Assembly: GCF_008923725.1 (NCBI RefSeq)
Contig: NZ_WBPF01000013.1
Coordinates: forward strand, 434,001 to 498,000
Origin: Bacillus sp. CH140a_4T
Lineage (GTDB): Bacteria; Bacillota; Bacilli; Bacillales; Bacillaceae_G
Length of the DNA stretch: 64,000 nt
Reading direction: 5' to 3'
The notes under the pieces are model-generated. The model was not told the DNA's origin, made no database searches, and worked only from the letters and a program-made list of their open reading frames with translations. Position numbers and translations under genes: made by a program. Of this stretch, positions 37,088 through 47,266 are shown piece after piece; position 1 is the stretch's first letter, and the number at the start of each line of letters is the position of its first letter.

Positions 37088-37913
37088 CTTTTTGTTTTAG
37101 GATATCATGCGCCTCTGTAACTACTTGCTCAACAGAAACCGGAGAATGATTTTCGCCATTCTCGCGTTCACCATGCCATTTCAGATGAATTAAAAATTCA
37201 ATATTACCATCCCCGCCTGTAATTGGTGAGAATGTTAAACCTTCTACGTCGTATCCTTCTTTTATAGCAAAGTCGACAATCATTTCCACGACAGCCTCAT
37301 GTACTTTCCGATCACGAACGATACCTTTTTTCCCAACTTGCTCTCTTCCAGCTTCAAACTGTGGTTTAATTAACGCTGCTACATCCCCTTTAGGCATAAG
37401 CATTGTTTTTAAAACCGGCAGTATAAGCTTTAATGATATAAATGAAACATCGATACTAGCAAATTGCGGTAAACCACGTTCTAAGTCTGCTGGTGTCACG
37501 TAACGGAAGTTTGTCCGTTCCATTACGACAACACGCTCATCTTGACGCAATTTCCACGCAAGCTGATTGTATCCTACATCTAATGCATAAGATAATTTCG
37601 CTCCGTTTTGAAGCGCACAATCTGTAAAGCCACCAGTTGATGAACCAATATCTATCATAACTTTATCTTGTAAATTCAGATGAAATGTCTCTAATGCCTT
37701 TTCAAGTTTATAACCACCACGGCTTACATACGGCATAACTTGTCCCTTCACCGTAATCTCTGTATCTTGTGGGATTTTCTCTCCTGGCTTATCAAGTCTC
37801 ATCTCATTCGCATATACGAGTCCCGCCATAACGGCGCGTTTTGCTTTCTCACGTGTTTCTATAAGCCCTCGTTCTACTAATAGTACATCTACTCTTTCTT
37901 TTTTTGCACTCAT
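37074..37913 (-). CDS. tlyA: TlyA-family rRNA cytidine-2'-O-methyltransferase
   Basis: A 279-residue protein with an N-terminal S4 RNA-binding domain (about 5-65, VERGLIETREKAKRAVMAGLVY) and an FtsJ/RrmJ methyltransferase domain with the SAM motif MIDIGSSTGGFTDCAL and the catalytic Lys region ALIKPQFEAG. TlyA proteins 2'-O-methylate 16S and/or 23S rRNA. It starts 3 bases after the dxs stop. It corresponds to B. subtilis YqxC. Confidence 0.92.
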   Translation of the reverse strand: MSAKKERVDVLLVERGLIETREKAKRAVMAGLVYANEMRLDKPGEKIPQDTEITVKGQVMPYVSRGGYKLEKALETFHLNLQDKVMIDIGSSTGGFTDCALQNGAKLSYALDVGYNQLAWKLRQDERVVVMERTNFRYVTPADLERGLPQFASIDVSFISLKLILPVLKTMLMPKGDVAALIKPQFEAGREQVGKKGIVRDRKVHEAVVEMIVDFAIKEGYDVEGLTFSPITGGDGNIEFLIHLKWHGERENGENHSPVSVEQVVTEAHDILKQKGKGE

Positions 37914-37916
37914 TTG

Positions 37917-39809
37917 TTACGCCCTTTTTTGTTTTGATGGAATCATTGTATGAATACGGTCTACAACAGCATCTGTCGTTAAACCAATTTCTTCTAATAA
38001 TTTTGTTACACTACCGTGCTCTATGAAACGGTCTGGAATACCCATTCGTTCAATTAACGCACTATGGTACCCGTTCTCAGATGCAAATTCAACTACTCCC
38101 GTTCCAAAACCACCAATTAAGCAAGCTTCTTCAATCGTTAAAATCGGTATATTGTTCCCTAAGAGATCATGTAAATATGCTTCATCCATCGGTTTAATAA
38201 AGCGAGCGTTCACTACTTTCACTGAAACTCCAGCCTTTTCAAGACGCTCAGCTGCTTCCATTGCCATTGGTATTGTCGTACCAAATGTTAAAATAGCCGC
38301 TTGTGTACCTTCTTTTAACGTTTCCCAAGTACCGATTGGAATCGCCTTTAATTCTTCATCCATATGAACACCAAGTCCATTACCGCGCGCATAACGTAAT
38401 GCGATTGGTCCATCTTCATATTGCATCGCCGTATATACTAAATGTTGCCCTTCATTTTCATCTTTCGGCATCATAAGTACCATATTCGGCAAATGACGTA
38501 AGAATGAGATGTCAAATACACCTTGATGCGTTTCACCATCTGCTCCTACTAAACCAGAGCGATCGATTCCGATGAAAACATTTAAATTTTGGCGGCATAT
38601 ATCATGAACAACTTGATCATATGCTCTTTGTAAAAATGTTGAATAAATCGCTAAGAATGGCTTCATTCCTTGCGTTGCCATACCCGCTGCCATTGTTGTA
38701 GCATGCTGTTCTGCAATACCTACATCAATCATACGATCCGGGAATTCTTTTTGGAATTTCTCAAGTTTCGATCCAACAGGCATTGCAGGTGTAATTGCAA
38801 CGATACGCTCATCCGTTCTCGCTAGCTTAAGTACTGTATCACTAACAACAGCACTCCATGCTGGTGCAACTTCTTTCGGTTTAACGAAGTCACCTGATTC
38901 AATTTTATAAGGTCCTGTTCCATGCCAAGTTCCAATAACATCACTCTCAGCTGGTTTATAACCTTTTCCTTTTTTCGTAATCACATGAACAAGCACTGGG
39001 CCTTTTGTTTTCTTTGCATATTGCAACGTTTCGAATAACTTTTCATAATCGTGCCCATCAACTGGACCTAAATATGTAAAGCCTAATTCCTCGAAAAAGA
39101 CACCAGATACTAGTAAATATTTAAGACTATCTTTTATTTTCTCTGCTGTCGCAGCAACTTTCCCACCGACTGCTGGGATTTTCTTTAATATATACTCTAG
39201 TTCATCTTTTACCCAATGGTATTTCCCTGCGGTACGTAGACGTCCAAGCACATTATGAAGCGCACCAACGTTTGGTGCAATTGACATTTCATTATCATTC
39301 AAAATAACAATCATGTCTGTTTTTTCATGTCCAATATGGTTCAATGCCTCTAAAGCCATTCCGCCTGTTAGAGCACCATCTCCAATGATTGGTATAACAT
39401 ATTCTTTCGTTTTCTTTAAATCACGTGCTAGAGCCATTCCCATTGCAGCAGATAATGATGTCGAGCTATGGCCAGTTTCCCATGCATCGTGCTCACTCTC
39501 ACAACGTTTTGGGAAACCACATAGCCCTTGATATTGCCTTAATGTACCGAATTCCTTTGCACGTCCTGTTAAAATTTTATGTACATAGGATTGATGTCCT
39601 ACGTCCCATAAAAATTTATCTTTCGGACTATCAAATAATTTATGCAGAGCAATTGTGAGTTCTACTACACCTAAATTAGGTGCAATATGTCCACCTGTTT
39701 GAGAGAGCTCTTCAATTAAAAACTTACGAATATCCTCACTCAATCCCTCTAGTTCACCGATAGACATATCTTTCAAAAAACTAGGGTTTTGAATTTGCGT
39801 TAGATCCAC
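37917..39809 (-). CDS. dxs: 1-deoxy-D-xylulose-5-phosphate synthase
   Basis: About 630 residues. Two in-frame GTG codons (39818 and 39809) are possible; the second gives the family start [14 protein letters not shown] and better spacing from AGTGAG. Thiamine diphosphate motif [15 protein letters not shown] to NDN is near residues 150-180, and the transketolase pyrimidine-binding and C-terminal domains follow. It makes the first precursor of the MEP isoprenoid pathway from pyruvate and glyceraldehyde 3-phosphate. Confidence 0.95.
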   Translation of the reverse strand: MDLTQIQNPSFLKDMSIGELEGLSEDIRKFLIEELSQTGGHIAPNLGVVELTIALHKLFDSPKDKFLWDVGHQSYVHKILTGRAKEFGTLRQYQGLCGFPKRCESEHDAWETGHSSTSLSAAMGMALARDLKKTKEYVIPIIGDGALTGGMALEALNHIGHEKTDMIVILNDNEMSIAPNVGALHNVLGRLRTAGKYHWVKDELEYILKKIPAVGGKVAATAEKIKDSLKYLLVSGVFFEELGFTYLGPVDGHDYEKLFETLQYAKKTKGPVLVHVITKKGKGYKPAESDVIGTWHGTGPYKIESGDFVKPKEVAPAWSAVVSDTVLKLARTDERIVAITPAMPVGSKLEKFQKEFPDRMIDVGIAEQHATTMAAGMATQGMKPFLAIYSTFLQRAYDQVVHDICRQNLNVFIGIDRSGLVGADGETHQGVFDISFLRHLPNMVLMMPKDENEGQHLVYTAMQYEDGPIALRYARGNGLGVHMDEELKAIPIGTWETLKEGTQAAILTFGTTIPMAMEAAERLEKAGVSVKVVNARFIKPMDEAYLHDLLGNNIPILTIEEACLIGGFGTGVVEFASENGYHSALIERMGIPDRFIEHGSVTKLLEEIGLTTDAVVDRIHTMIPSKQKRA

Positions 39810-39971
39810 ATGGATCACTCACTTTCATTTCATAATCTGTCAACATGTCAAATATTATAAAAAACATTTACACAAAACAAGAAATTATCTTTTTTTATTT
39901 TTCACCTTGTCCTGCAATTAACCAGTCTATTGTGCCCTAATCCTATTATAAACCATATTTCTTTAGGCGAT

Positions 39972-40006
39972 GAAAAAAATAGCCGCTAACACGAAGTGAT
40001 AACGGC
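39972..40006 (-). terminator. Terminator of ispA
   Basis: On the minus strand GCCGTTATCAC and GTGTTAGCGGC form an 11-bp stem with a wobble and a mismatch, with a tight TTC loop, followed by a T7 run. It separates ispA from dxs. No gene is seen in the rest of the 39810-40111 gap, which should hold the dxs promoter. Confidence 0.8.
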
Positions 40007-40111
40007 AATGTAATCTACATATATTTTTGCCAATAACAAGAAAAGAAAAACCTTTTCCTACATTTATATCATAAAATGATGAATGACTCAACAAATGGAA
40101 ACGCTGTTATA

Positions 40112-41002
40112 TTAGTTATTACGTTTTGCAATCAAATCGCAAATAGATAGTAAATATTCATCTTGTAATTGCAAGGAACCAATAGCACCTTTTGCTTTTG
40201 CAATTGTATCTTCTAAAATATCCTTTGCTCTATCTACAGTAAATAACGTCGTATATGTGCTCTTTTCGTTGGAAACATCACTACCAATCGGTTTTCCAAT
40301 CTCTTCTTCGGTTCCTTCCACATCTAAAATATCATCTCGAATTTGGAAAGCTAAGCCAATATATTTTGCAAACGCAAGTAACTTTTCTTCTTGTTCTTCT
40401 GTGGCATCAGAAAGTATCGATCCTGCAAGTACAGCGAATTCAAGTAGTTTCCCAGTCTTATGCTTATGAATATACTCCAACTCATCAATCGTAAGCTGTT
40501 TCCCTTCAGCTTCCATATCTGCCACTTGTCCGCCAACCATCCCTTCTGGTCCTGCCGCTTTTGCAAGTTCAAGTACAAGTCTTACTTTTTTTTCAGCAGA
40601 GATTTCCTTTTGTTCATATGCCATAATAACTTGAAAAGCATACGTCAACAAACCATCGCCTGCTAAAACTGCCATCGCTTCACCAAATACTTTATGATTT
40701 GTGGGCTTCCCTCTTCTTAAATCATCATCATCCATACAAGGTAAATCATCATGAACCAACGAGTATGTATGTATCATTTCAAGAGCACAAGCTGCACCTA
40801 TTCCTAGATTTCTTTCTTTACCAAACGCTTGTAATGTCGCAAATAAAAGTAAAGGGCGGAGACGCTTTCCACCCGCTTCCAAAGAATATGCCATCGCTTC
40901 ACGAAGTACATTTGGACATTGTAATTCATTTGCATAGCTTACAAGCTTCTCTTCTACGAAATTTTTACTTTCTTTCAAAAAAGTATCAAAAGCAATAGTC
41001 AC
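40112..41002 (-). CDS. ispA: Polyprenyl (farnesyl/geranyl) diphosphate synthase
   Basis: A 296-residue trans-prenyltransferase. The first Asp-rich motif lies in HDDLPCMDDDDLRRG (about residues 84-98) and the second in FQIRDDILDVEG (about 225-236). It condenses isopentenyl diphosphate with allylic primers to give farnesyl diphosphate. The start is GTG 41002, sharing one base with the xseB stop codon (TAGTG), so the two are translationally coupled. Confidence 0.94.
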   Translation of the reverse strand: MTIAFDTFLKESKNFVEEKLVSYANELQCPNVLREAMAYSLEAGGKRLRPLLLFATLQAFGKERNLGIGAACALEMIHTYSLVHDDLPCMDDDDLRRGKPTNHKVFGEAMAVLAGDGLLTYAFQVIMAYEQKEISAEKKVRLVLELAKAAGPEGMVGGQVADMEAEGKQLTIDELEYIHKHKTGKLLEFAVLAGSILSDATEEQEEKLLAFAKYIGLAFQIRDDILDVEGTEEEIGKPIGSDVSNEKSTYTTLFTVDRAKDILEDTIAKAKGAIGSLQLQDEYLLSICDLIAKRNN

Positions 41003-41232
41003 TATGCTTCATCTCCTAAAGCAGTAAACGGTTCAAGCTCTCCATCTTCCCCAAGAATAACTGCCATTTGTTCTTGTACGTTCTTCAACTTCTCATCACA
41101 AAGCTTAGATAGTTCCATACCCTCTTTAAAATAAGAAATTGCTTCTTCTAAAGGTACGTCACCTTGCTCCAGCTTAGAAACGAGATGCTCAAGTTGCGAA
41201 ATTGCCTCTTCAAAGCTTAATTTATTTTCCAT
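41002..41232 (-). CDS. xseB: Exodeoxyribonuclease VII small subunit
   Basis: A 76-residue helical protein with the conserved [27 protein letters not shown] pattern. Several copies bind each XseA to form the single-strand exonuclease. It overlaps the xseA end by 11 bases and the ispA start by one. Confidence 0.95.
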   Translation of the reverse strand: MENKLSFEEAISQLEHLVSKLEQGDVPLEEAISYFKEGMELSKLCDEKLKNVQEQMAVILGEDGELEPFTALGDEA

Positions 41233-42580
41233 TATTCAATTCACGCTCCTCTATGCCTGATACGCTACAATCTAGTATTCCATCTTGTAATTGAACTGAA
41301 ACAGCATCTCCAAGGCTGACATCTTTCACACTTTTTAACACTTGCTTCTCTTCATCATATACAAGCCCGTACCCTCTCATCATTACTTTAAGCGGACTTA
41401 ACGCTTCAAGTTTTTGAGCAGCTCTTACAAAGGAAAACTCTTTCGTTTGTAATAATGTTTGCATTTCACGTTGCAGTTGCTTTTGCAATGTTTCAACCGC
41501 TACCTTCGTTTGCATAATTTTTTGAGATGGGTGGTGCTTCTCTAAATAGAATGAAAGCTGTTTTAACTGATTTACCTTTTTATCAATATAGCGCTCTTTC
41601 GCTAAAACAAGCTGTTCTAACGCTCTATCTAATTGCTCTTCTTTTTGCTCATATACTTGTCTTGGATAACGGAACGCATAAGATTTTTGCAATACTTGTA
41701 GTTTTTCTTCTTTTTTATGTACTAACTCTCTCATTGCTCTTTGCAATCTTAGAGTTCTTTGTAATACCTTTTCTTGTAACTCTATAATGTTAGGCGCTGC
41801 CAGCTCAGCTGCTGCAGTCGGTGTTGGCGCACGTAAATCGGCAACAAAATCCGCAATTGTAAAGTCCGTTTCATGGCCTACTGCCGAAATAATAGGGATC
41901 TGACTCTTAAAGATTTCCCTTGCTACCATTTCTTCATTGAAAGCCCATAATTCTTCAATAGAGCCTCCCCCGCGCCCAACGATTAGGACATCTATCTCTC
42001 CCATTTCATTCGCTGTACGAATCGCTTGTACAATTGAGGGAGCTGCTGACTCCCCCTGTACAAGTACCGGAAACACAATAACATTTCCAATTGGATAACG
42101 ACGTTTAATCGTTGTTATAACATCACGAATCGCTGCCCCTGTTGGCGACGTAATCACACCTATTGTTTTAGCATACGGAGGAATTGTTTTTTTATAAACT
42201 TGAGAAAACAAACCTTCTTCCTCTAAACGAACCTTTAATTGTTCGTAAGCTAAATGCAGGTTTCCGACTCCGTCAGGCTGCATGTCCTGAATATAAATTT
42301 GATAAGAACCACTCGCCTCGTAAACGGAAATTTTCCCTTTCACAAGTACCTTCATCCCATTTTCAGGTCTGAATTTAATATTACGATTATGACCCGCAAA
42401 CATAACCGCTGCGATTCTTGCATTTTCATCTTTCAATGTAAAGTACATGTGGCCACGACTATGATTTTTAAAGTTGGAAATTTCACCTTTTAACCAAACA
42501 GACTGCAGATGCGGATCATATTCTATTTTTGTTTTTATATAGCGTGTTAACGCTGTAACGGTTAAATATTGTTTCTCCAT
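41222..42580 (-). CDS. xseA: Exodeoxyribonuclease VII large subunit
   Basis: A 452-residue subunit with an N-terminal OB-fold (about 20-105, [24 protein letters not shown]), the catalytic domain ([42 protein letters not shown]) and a long C-terminal coiled coil (about 275-400) that holds XseB copies. It degrades single-stranded DNA in repair. Confidence 0.95.
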   Translation of the reverse strand: MEKQYLTVTALTRYIKTKIEYDPHLQSVWLKGEISNFKNHSRGHMYFTLKDENARIAAVMFAGHNRNIKFRPENGMKVLVKGKISVYEASGSYQIYIQDMQPDGVGNLHLAYEQLKVRLEEEGLFSQVYKKTIPPYAKTIGVITSPTGAAIRDVITTIKRRYPIGNVIVFPVLVQGESAAPSIVQAIRTANEMGEIDVLIVGRGGGSIEELWAFNEEMVAREIFKSQIPIISAVGHETDFTIADFVADLRAPTPTAAAELAAPNIIELQEKVLQRTLRLQRAMRELVHKKEEKLQVLQKSYAFRYPRQVYEQKEEQLDRALEQLVLAKERYIDKKVNQLKQLSFYLEKHHPSQKIMQTKVAVETLQKQLQREMQTLLQTKEFSFVRAAQKLEALSPLKVMMRGYGLVYDEEKQVLKSVKDVSLGDAVSVQLQDGILDCSVSGIEERELNNGK

Positions 42581-42606
42581 TTCTCTCTCCTCATAGCCGA
42601 CTCAAA

Positions 42607-43467
42607 TTATTTACAAACGACACCTGCACGTTTAGCAGATTTAACAGTATTATGAAGAAGCATTGTGATCGTCATTGGACCAACACCCTTTGGCACAGGT
42701 GTAATGTAACCTGCAACATCTAACACGTTGTCAAAATCAACATCACCACAAAGTTTGCCTGTTTCTAAACGGTTTACACCAACGTCGATTACAACCGCTC
42801 CTTCTTTCATATAATCAGCTGTTATCATCTTAGGTCGTCCAACTGCTACGATTAAAATATCAGCTAACTTCGATAACTCTTTCATATTTTGCGTCTTAGA
42901 ATGACAGTATGTGACAGTTGCATTTTCATTTAAGAACAATTGTCCCACTGGCTTGCCGACAATATTACTTCTTCCAATTACTACAACATGTTTTCCCGAG
43001 ATATCAAGATTTGTTTCTTTTACTAATTCTACAATACCGTGCGGTGTACATGGAAGGAATGTATCTTGTCCCGTCATCATACGTCCCACGCTGATTGGGT
43101 GAAATCCATCTACATCTTTTTCTGGTGAAATTCTTTCAATGATAGCTTTTTCTTCAATATGTTTTGGTAAAGGTAATTGCACTAATATGCCATTAATACG
43201 GTCATCGCCATTTAAGCGATCGATTTCAGCAAGCAAACGCTCCTCAGTAATTGTTTCAGGAAGTTCAATTAGCTCTGAATAGATTCCTACTTGTTCACAG
43301 CCCTTTTCTTTTCCTTTTACATAAGAACGAGATGCTGGATCTTCTCCAACTAGAATAACTGCTAATCCTGGTACAATCCCTTGCTCTTTCAACTTCACAA
43401 CTTCTTCTGTTAATTGTGCTCGTTTTTTCTCCGCAACTTCATTTCCTTTGATGATTACTGCTACCAT
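42607..43467 (-). CDS. folD: Methylenetetrahydrofolate dehydrogenase/cyclohydrolase FolD
   Basis: A 286-residue bifunctional enzyme interconverting 5,10-methylene-, methenyl- and 10-formyl-tetrahydrofolate. Landmarks are DPASRSYVKGKEKGCEQVGI (catalytic Lys), VQLPLPKHI, and the Rossmann motif VVIGRSNIVGKPV. It supplies one-carbon units; it is in the nusB-folD-xseA order of Bacillus. Confidence 0.95.
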   Translation of the reverse strand: MVAVIIKGNEVAEKKRAQLTEEVVKLKEQGIVPGLAVILVGEDPASRSYVKGKEKGCEQVGIYSELIELPETITEERLLAEIDRLNGDDRINGILVQLPLPKHIEEKAIIERISPEKDVDGFHPISVGRMMTGQDTFLPCTPHGIVELVKETNLDISGKHVVVIGRSNIVGKPVGQLFLNENATVTYCHSKTQNMKELSKLADILIVAVGRPKMITADYMKEGAVVIDVGVNRLETGKLCGDVDFDNVLDVAGYITPVPKGVGPMTITMLLHNTVKSAKRAGVVCK

Positions 43468-43490
43468 TTTAAGATTCCCCCTTAAAGAAA

Positions 43491-43883
43491 TTACAGTGTA
43501 TCTTTTATATTAGATAAAACGCCGTTAATAAAACGACGAGATTCCTCATCCCCAAATGTTTTAGCAATTTCAATTGCTTCGTTAATTGTTACGTTGTGTG
43601 GAATTTCTTCCATATATTTCATTTCATACACAGCTACACGTAAAATACTGCGATCAACAATACTAATACGCTCAAGCTTCCATTTTTTTAAGTTTTGACG
43701 AATCGCTTCATCAATTACTTCTTTATTTTCTACAAAACCTACTACAAGTGATTCTAGAAATTCATTTGTTTCTTCACCTTCATCTAGCGTGTTTTCCACA
43801 GCTACTTTCGGTTCTAATTCACCTGTAATATCCATTTGATATAATGCTTGCATCGCTCTTTCTCTAGCCGTCCTACGTTTCAT
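43491..43883 (-). CDS. nusB: Transcription antitermination factor NusB
   Basis: A 130-residue all-helical RNA-binding protein ([20 protein letters not shown] at the N terminus, [34 protein letters not shown] at the end). With NusE (S10) it binds boxA of rRNA operons to prevent premature termination. Confidence 0.96.
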
Positions 43884-44190
43884 TGTAACTCTCCTTTATG
43901 CTTCAAGTCTTTCCTTATGCTTTGTTATATTATTATAATTTATAAGCCGTCAATTCACTTACTCTTACAGTTTTCATTGATTTTCCAACCTTATAATACA
44001 ATGATAATAACACAATTTATCGTTTCACACACGGGTTACAAGGCTGAAAAATAATAAAAAGATTAACTTCAAGTTCCATATCTTATCACAATGTACGTTT
44101 TTTGGAAAAACGAAACATTTCCTTTTTGATTTCTTTTTTTTTGAAATAGTATAATAATTAGAGGGTTTTAATTTGTGAAGAAATGAAACG
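43884..44190. other. Intergenic gap between nusB and yqhY
   Basis: No credible gene. The region should hold the nusB promoter on the minus strand. A plus-strand promoter-like pair (TTGATT 44126-44131, 18 bases, TATAAT 44150-44155) points toward the yqhY terminator and has no gene behind it. Confidence 0.4.
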
Positions 44191-44192
44191 AT

Positions 44193-44225
44193 AAAAAAGG
44201 TGCCTATGTTACTAGGCACCTTTTT
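44193..44225. terminator. Terminator of yqhY
   Basis: AAAAAGGTGCCTA and TAGGCACCTTTTT around TGTTAC, symmetrical enough to work in both directions. Confidence 0.9.
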
Positions 44226-44230
44226 CATTC

Positions 44231-44623
44231 TTACACTGGTTCGATTTCTGTTTTTTGTGTTTCGAATGTTACGCCAACGATGTGAACATTCACTTCTTTT
44301 GGCTCAAGCCCTGTCATTGTAAAGAGTGCCTGGCGAATGTTGTCTTGAATCTTTTGTGCAACAACTGGAATTGCTACGCCAAAATACATCACAACATAAA
44401 GGTCAACGATAATATCTTCGTTTGCTAATTCAACCTTTACACCTTTACCATGATTTTTCTTACCTAACTTCTCAACAACATCTGTAGCAAAATTACCACG
44501 CATTGCCGCTACACCTTCTACCTCAGCAGCTGCAATACCTGCGATTACTTCAATTACTTCTGGTGCAATTTCTACTTTACCAAGAGTTGTATCTTGACCC
44601 ATATCTAACATATGTTCAGCCAT
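44231..44623 (-). CDS. yqhY: Asp23/Gls24 family envelope stress protein (YqhY)
   Basis: A 130-residue member of DUF322 (Asp23). Typical segments are GKVEIAPEVIEVIAGIAAAEVEGVAAM and VDLYVVMYFGVAIPVVAQKIQ. In B. subtilis YqhY is encoded next to accBC and affects acetyl-CoA carboxylase activity and lipid balance; the same neighbourhood holds here. It follows accC by 22 bases, so co-transcription is likely. Confidence 0.92.
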   Translation of the reverse strand: MAEHMLDMGQDTTLGKVEIAPEVIEVIAGIAAAEVEGVAAMRGNFATDVVEKLGKKNHGKGVKVELANEDIIVDLYVVMYFGVAIPVVAQKIQDNIRQALFTMTGLEPKEVNVHIVGVTFETQKTEIEPV

Positions 44624-44645
44624 GAAAAAAACCTCCTTTAATGTA

Positions 44646-46001
44646 TCACTGCGTCACAAGTTCATGCTCTTCCAAAAATTTCGTATTAAACTCACCTTTT
44701 ACAAAATCAGGATGATCTAGCAATTGCAAATGGAACGGGATTGTTGTATGTACGCCTTCAATGACAAACTCACTGAGTGCACGCTTCATCTTTGCAATTG
44801 CCTCTTCACGTGTTTTTCCGTGAACAATTAATTTAGCAACCATCGAATCATAGAAAGGTGGGATTGAATATCCCGGATATACAGCTGAATCGACGCGAAT
44901 ACCAAATCCGCCTGGCGGCAAGTACATTTCTACTTTACCTGGAGATGGCATAAATTTTTTGGCAGGGTTTTCCGCATTAATTCGGCATTCAATTGCCCAA
45001 CCATTAAATTGTACTTCTTCTTGCTGTAACGATAACTTTTCTCCAGAAGCAACACGAATTTGTTCTTTAATTAAATCCACCCCTGTTACCATTTCAGTAA
45101 CTGGATGCTCAACTTGAATTCTCGTATTCATCTCCATGAAATAAAAGCTTTTCGTTCTATATTCATAAATAAACTCAACCGTACCAGCACCTGTATAATC
45201 AACCGCTACCGCCGCTTTAACTGCCGCATCACCCATCTGCTTGCGAACATTTTCATCAAGTGCAGGTGATGGACTTTCTTCTAGTAGTTTTTGCAAGCGG
45301 CGCTGAATTGTACAATCACGCTCTCCTAAATGAATGGCATTTCCATGTGTATCTGCCATTATTTGAATCTCAACATGGCGGAAATCTTCAACGTACTTTT
45401 CTAAGTATACACCAGGGTTCCCAAAAGCGGTACTAGCTTCTTGCTGTGTAATTTGAATTCCTTTTACAAGCTCTTCTTCATGGCGTGCAACACGAATACC
45501 TTTTCCGCCACCACCTGCAGTCGCTTTAATAATAACTGGATATCCAATTTGATTAGCAAGCTCGATCGCTTCTTCGGTATTTTTAATAATCCCTTGTGAA
45601 CCTGGTACAATCGGAACCCCTGCTTCTTTCATTGTATCACGAGCAACGTCTTTTGTGCCCATCTTTGAAATAGCTTCTGGACTTGGTCCGATAAAAATCA
45701 AGTTACATTCACGGCATAGCTCTGCAAAATCTGCATTCTCTGCTAAAAATCCGTATCCCGGATGAATAGCATCACAGCCTGTTAACTTCGCAACACTAAT
45801 AATGTTCGTCAAATTTAAATAGCTTTCTTTCGAAATCGTTGGCCCTACACAATACGCCTCATCAGCAATTTGTACGTGAAGTGACTCTCTATCTGCTTCT
45901 GAATAAATTGCGACTGTTTCAATATCCATTTCTTTACAAGCACGAATAATTCGTACAGCAATTTCCCCACGATTGGCTATTAATACTTTTTTTATCATCA
46001 C
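44646..46001 (-). CDS. accC: Acetyl-CoA carboxylase biotin carboxylase subunit
   Basis: A 450-451 residue ATP-grasp enzyme that carboxylates biotin on Acc[18 protein letters not shown] opens the pre-ATP-grasp domain, the Gly-rich loop [12 protein letters not shown] lies near 160, and [16 protein letters not shown] carries metal ligands and the catalytic Arg. Two adjacent ATGs (46001 and 45998) are possible; GGGAG is eight bases from the first. Confidence 0.97.
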   Translation of the reverse strand: MMIKKVLIANRGEIAVRIIRACKEMDIETVAIYSEADRESLHVQIADEAYCVGPTISKESYLNLTNIISVAKLTGCDAIHPGYGFLAENADFAELCRECNLIFIGPSPEAISKMGTKDVARDTMKEAGVPIVPGSQGIIKNTEEAIELANQIGYPVIIKATAGGGGKGIRVARHEEELVKGIQITQQEASTAFGNPGVYLEKYVEDFRHVEIQIMADTHGNAIHLGERDCTIQRRLQKLLEESPSPALDENVRKQMGDAAVKAAVAVDYTGAGTVEFIYEYRTKSFYFMEMNTRIQVEHPVTEMVTGVDLIKEQIRVASGEKLSLQQEEVQFNGWAIECRINAENPAKKFMPSPGKVEMYLPPGGFGIRVDSAVYPGYSIPPFYDSMVAKLIVHGKTREEAIAKMKRALSEFVIEGVHTTIPFHLQLLDHPDFVKGEFNTKFLEEHELVTQ

Positions 46002-46014
46002 AAAGACTCCCTTA

Positions 46015-46503
46015 TTACGCTTTTACAAGAAATAGCGGTTGTCCATACTCAACAAGCTGTCCATTATTAACAAGAATTTCAACAATTTCGCCATCTACAT
46101 CAGCATCGATTTCGTTAAATAACTTCATAGCCTCGACAATGCATACGATAGAATCTTTCGATACTCTGTCTCCTACACTTACATATGCAGGCGTATCAGG
46201 CGAAGATGAAGAATAGAATGTACCTACCATCGGTGATGTAATTTTATGTAGGTTTTCATTTTGAACCGCTTTTTTCTCTTCTTGTTTTGGTACTTCCACT
46301 TGTGCTGCCGCTACTGTTGTTTCAACTTCAACAGGTGCTACTGGTTGCACGACTTGTTTTGCTACAGGTGCTTGCACCGCAACAACTTCATTACCACGCT
46401 TTTTCATTTTGATTGTCGTACCATCTTTTTTGTATTCAAATTCATCAATATTAGAGCTATCAATTAATTTAATTAATTCACGAACTTCTTGAATTTTAAA
46501 CAT
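46015..46503 (-). CDS. accB: Acetyl-CoA carboxylase biotin carboxyl carrier protein
   Basis: A 162-residue protein. An N-terminal helical part and a Val/Ala/Pro-rich linker (about 40-85) precede the biotinyl domain, in which the modified lysine lies in [11 protein letters not shown]. It carries carboxybiotin between AccC and the AccAD carboxyltransferase at the first step of fatty-acid synthesis. First gene of accBC-yqhY. Confidence 0.97.
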   Translation of the reverse strand: MFKIQEVRELIKLIDSSNIDEFEYKKDGTTIKMKKRGNEVVAVQAPVAKQVVQPVAPVEVETTVAAAQVEVPKQEEKKAVQNENLHKITSPMVGTFYSSSSPDTPAYVSVGDRVSKDSIVCIVEAMKLFNEIDADVDGEIVEILVNNGQLVEYGQPLFLVKA

Positions 46504-46972
46504 GTAAAATCCACTCCCATACTCTTGTTTGTCCCGTTTTTACAGATTCTCATCACTAAAACTAGATTGACTGTAAAAATACGATGTACTCTATTAGAAA
46601 ATGTATTTCATTCACTAATAGAAATAATTACTATTTCCATCTTACGATAAATTTTTTAAACATTCCAATTTATATTTCTTTATAATAAATCGAAATTCCT
46701 GTAAAAATATTATTTCAATAAAAATTTATTACCTAGTAATAATACCAAGTTTCACACAAAATTGGCAAGACCACTTCCTAAAAAACATTCTTTACTTTTT
46801 CAAAGTGTTACACAGTAAACGTTTCATTACCGCTCCACTCTTCACCTCATCTATAGTCAATAACATATTTTTACCAAATATTATTTTTTTGTTTACACGT
46901 CGTTCATCATTCCTTCATATAAGAATAGTATGTTCAAAGTGTAGAAAATATATTGTATCGAGGTGTGGACAT
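46504..46972. other. Long AT-rich intergenic region upstream of accB
   Basis: Very AT-rich, no gene seen. It must contain the accB promoter (minus strand) and that of the small gene at 46973 (plus strand). The one clear structure is the inverted repeat at 46726-46742. Confidence 0.5.
46726..46742. promoter_or_regulatory. FapR-like operator upstream of accB
   Basis: TTATTACCTAGTAATAA is a 17-base inverted repeat (7-base arms, 3-base centre). It differs at about two positions from the FapR consensus as I remember it (TTAGTACCTRGTAYYAA). FapR represses fatty-acid and phospholipid synthesis genes and is released by malonyl-CoA, the product of acetyl-CoA carboxylase. It lies 223 bases upstream of accB. 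Confidence 0.45.
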
Positions 46973-47167
46973 ATGATATGGCTCATTCTCTTCTTACCTG
47001 CCGTAATGGTCTGGGCATTCGTTCTCTTCATCCACGTCAAATCTGGAAAAAGTAATCATCGTTACCATGAACCACTAATCTTTTACTCACAACGTATTTC
47101 TCCATTCCGAGTTGAGCATAATAAAAGCAGCTACAAAGACGAAACAGAAAAAAGCTATCGAAAATGA
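46973..47167 (+). CDS. Small single-helix membrane protein
   Basis: Sixty-four residues from ATG 46973 behind GAGGTGTGG; the open frame extends upstream without other support. One N-terminal transmembrane helix (about 2-20) is followed by a basic, hydrophilic tail rich in Lys, Ser and His. Family not recognised. Its place between the acc and spoIIIA operons, convergent with spoIIIAH, may hint at a sporulation role, but nothing in the sequence proves it. Confidence 0.65.
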   Translation: MIWLILFLPAVMVWAFVLFIHVKSGKSNHRYHEPLIFYSQRISPFRVEHNKSSYKDETEKSYRK

Positions 47168-47176
47168 TAGCCTTTT
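47148..47176 (+). terminator. Terminator of the gene at 46973
   Basis: AAAAGCTATC and GATAGCCTTTT stem overlapping the stop codon, followed by a short T-rich tract. Confidence 0.7.
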
Positions 47177-47228
47177 CCTATTATTATTTTTATCTAGCTA
47201 TTTTCAAACAATCCGATTCGCAAAAATT

Positions 47229-47266
47229 AATAATCCGCGGAGGATTTCCCCGCGGATTATTAGCTT
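47229..47266 (-). terminator. Terminator of the spoIIIA operon
   Basis: AATAATCCGCGG and CCGCGGATTATT form a perfect 12-bp stem next to the spoIIIAH stop. Confidence 0.88.
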
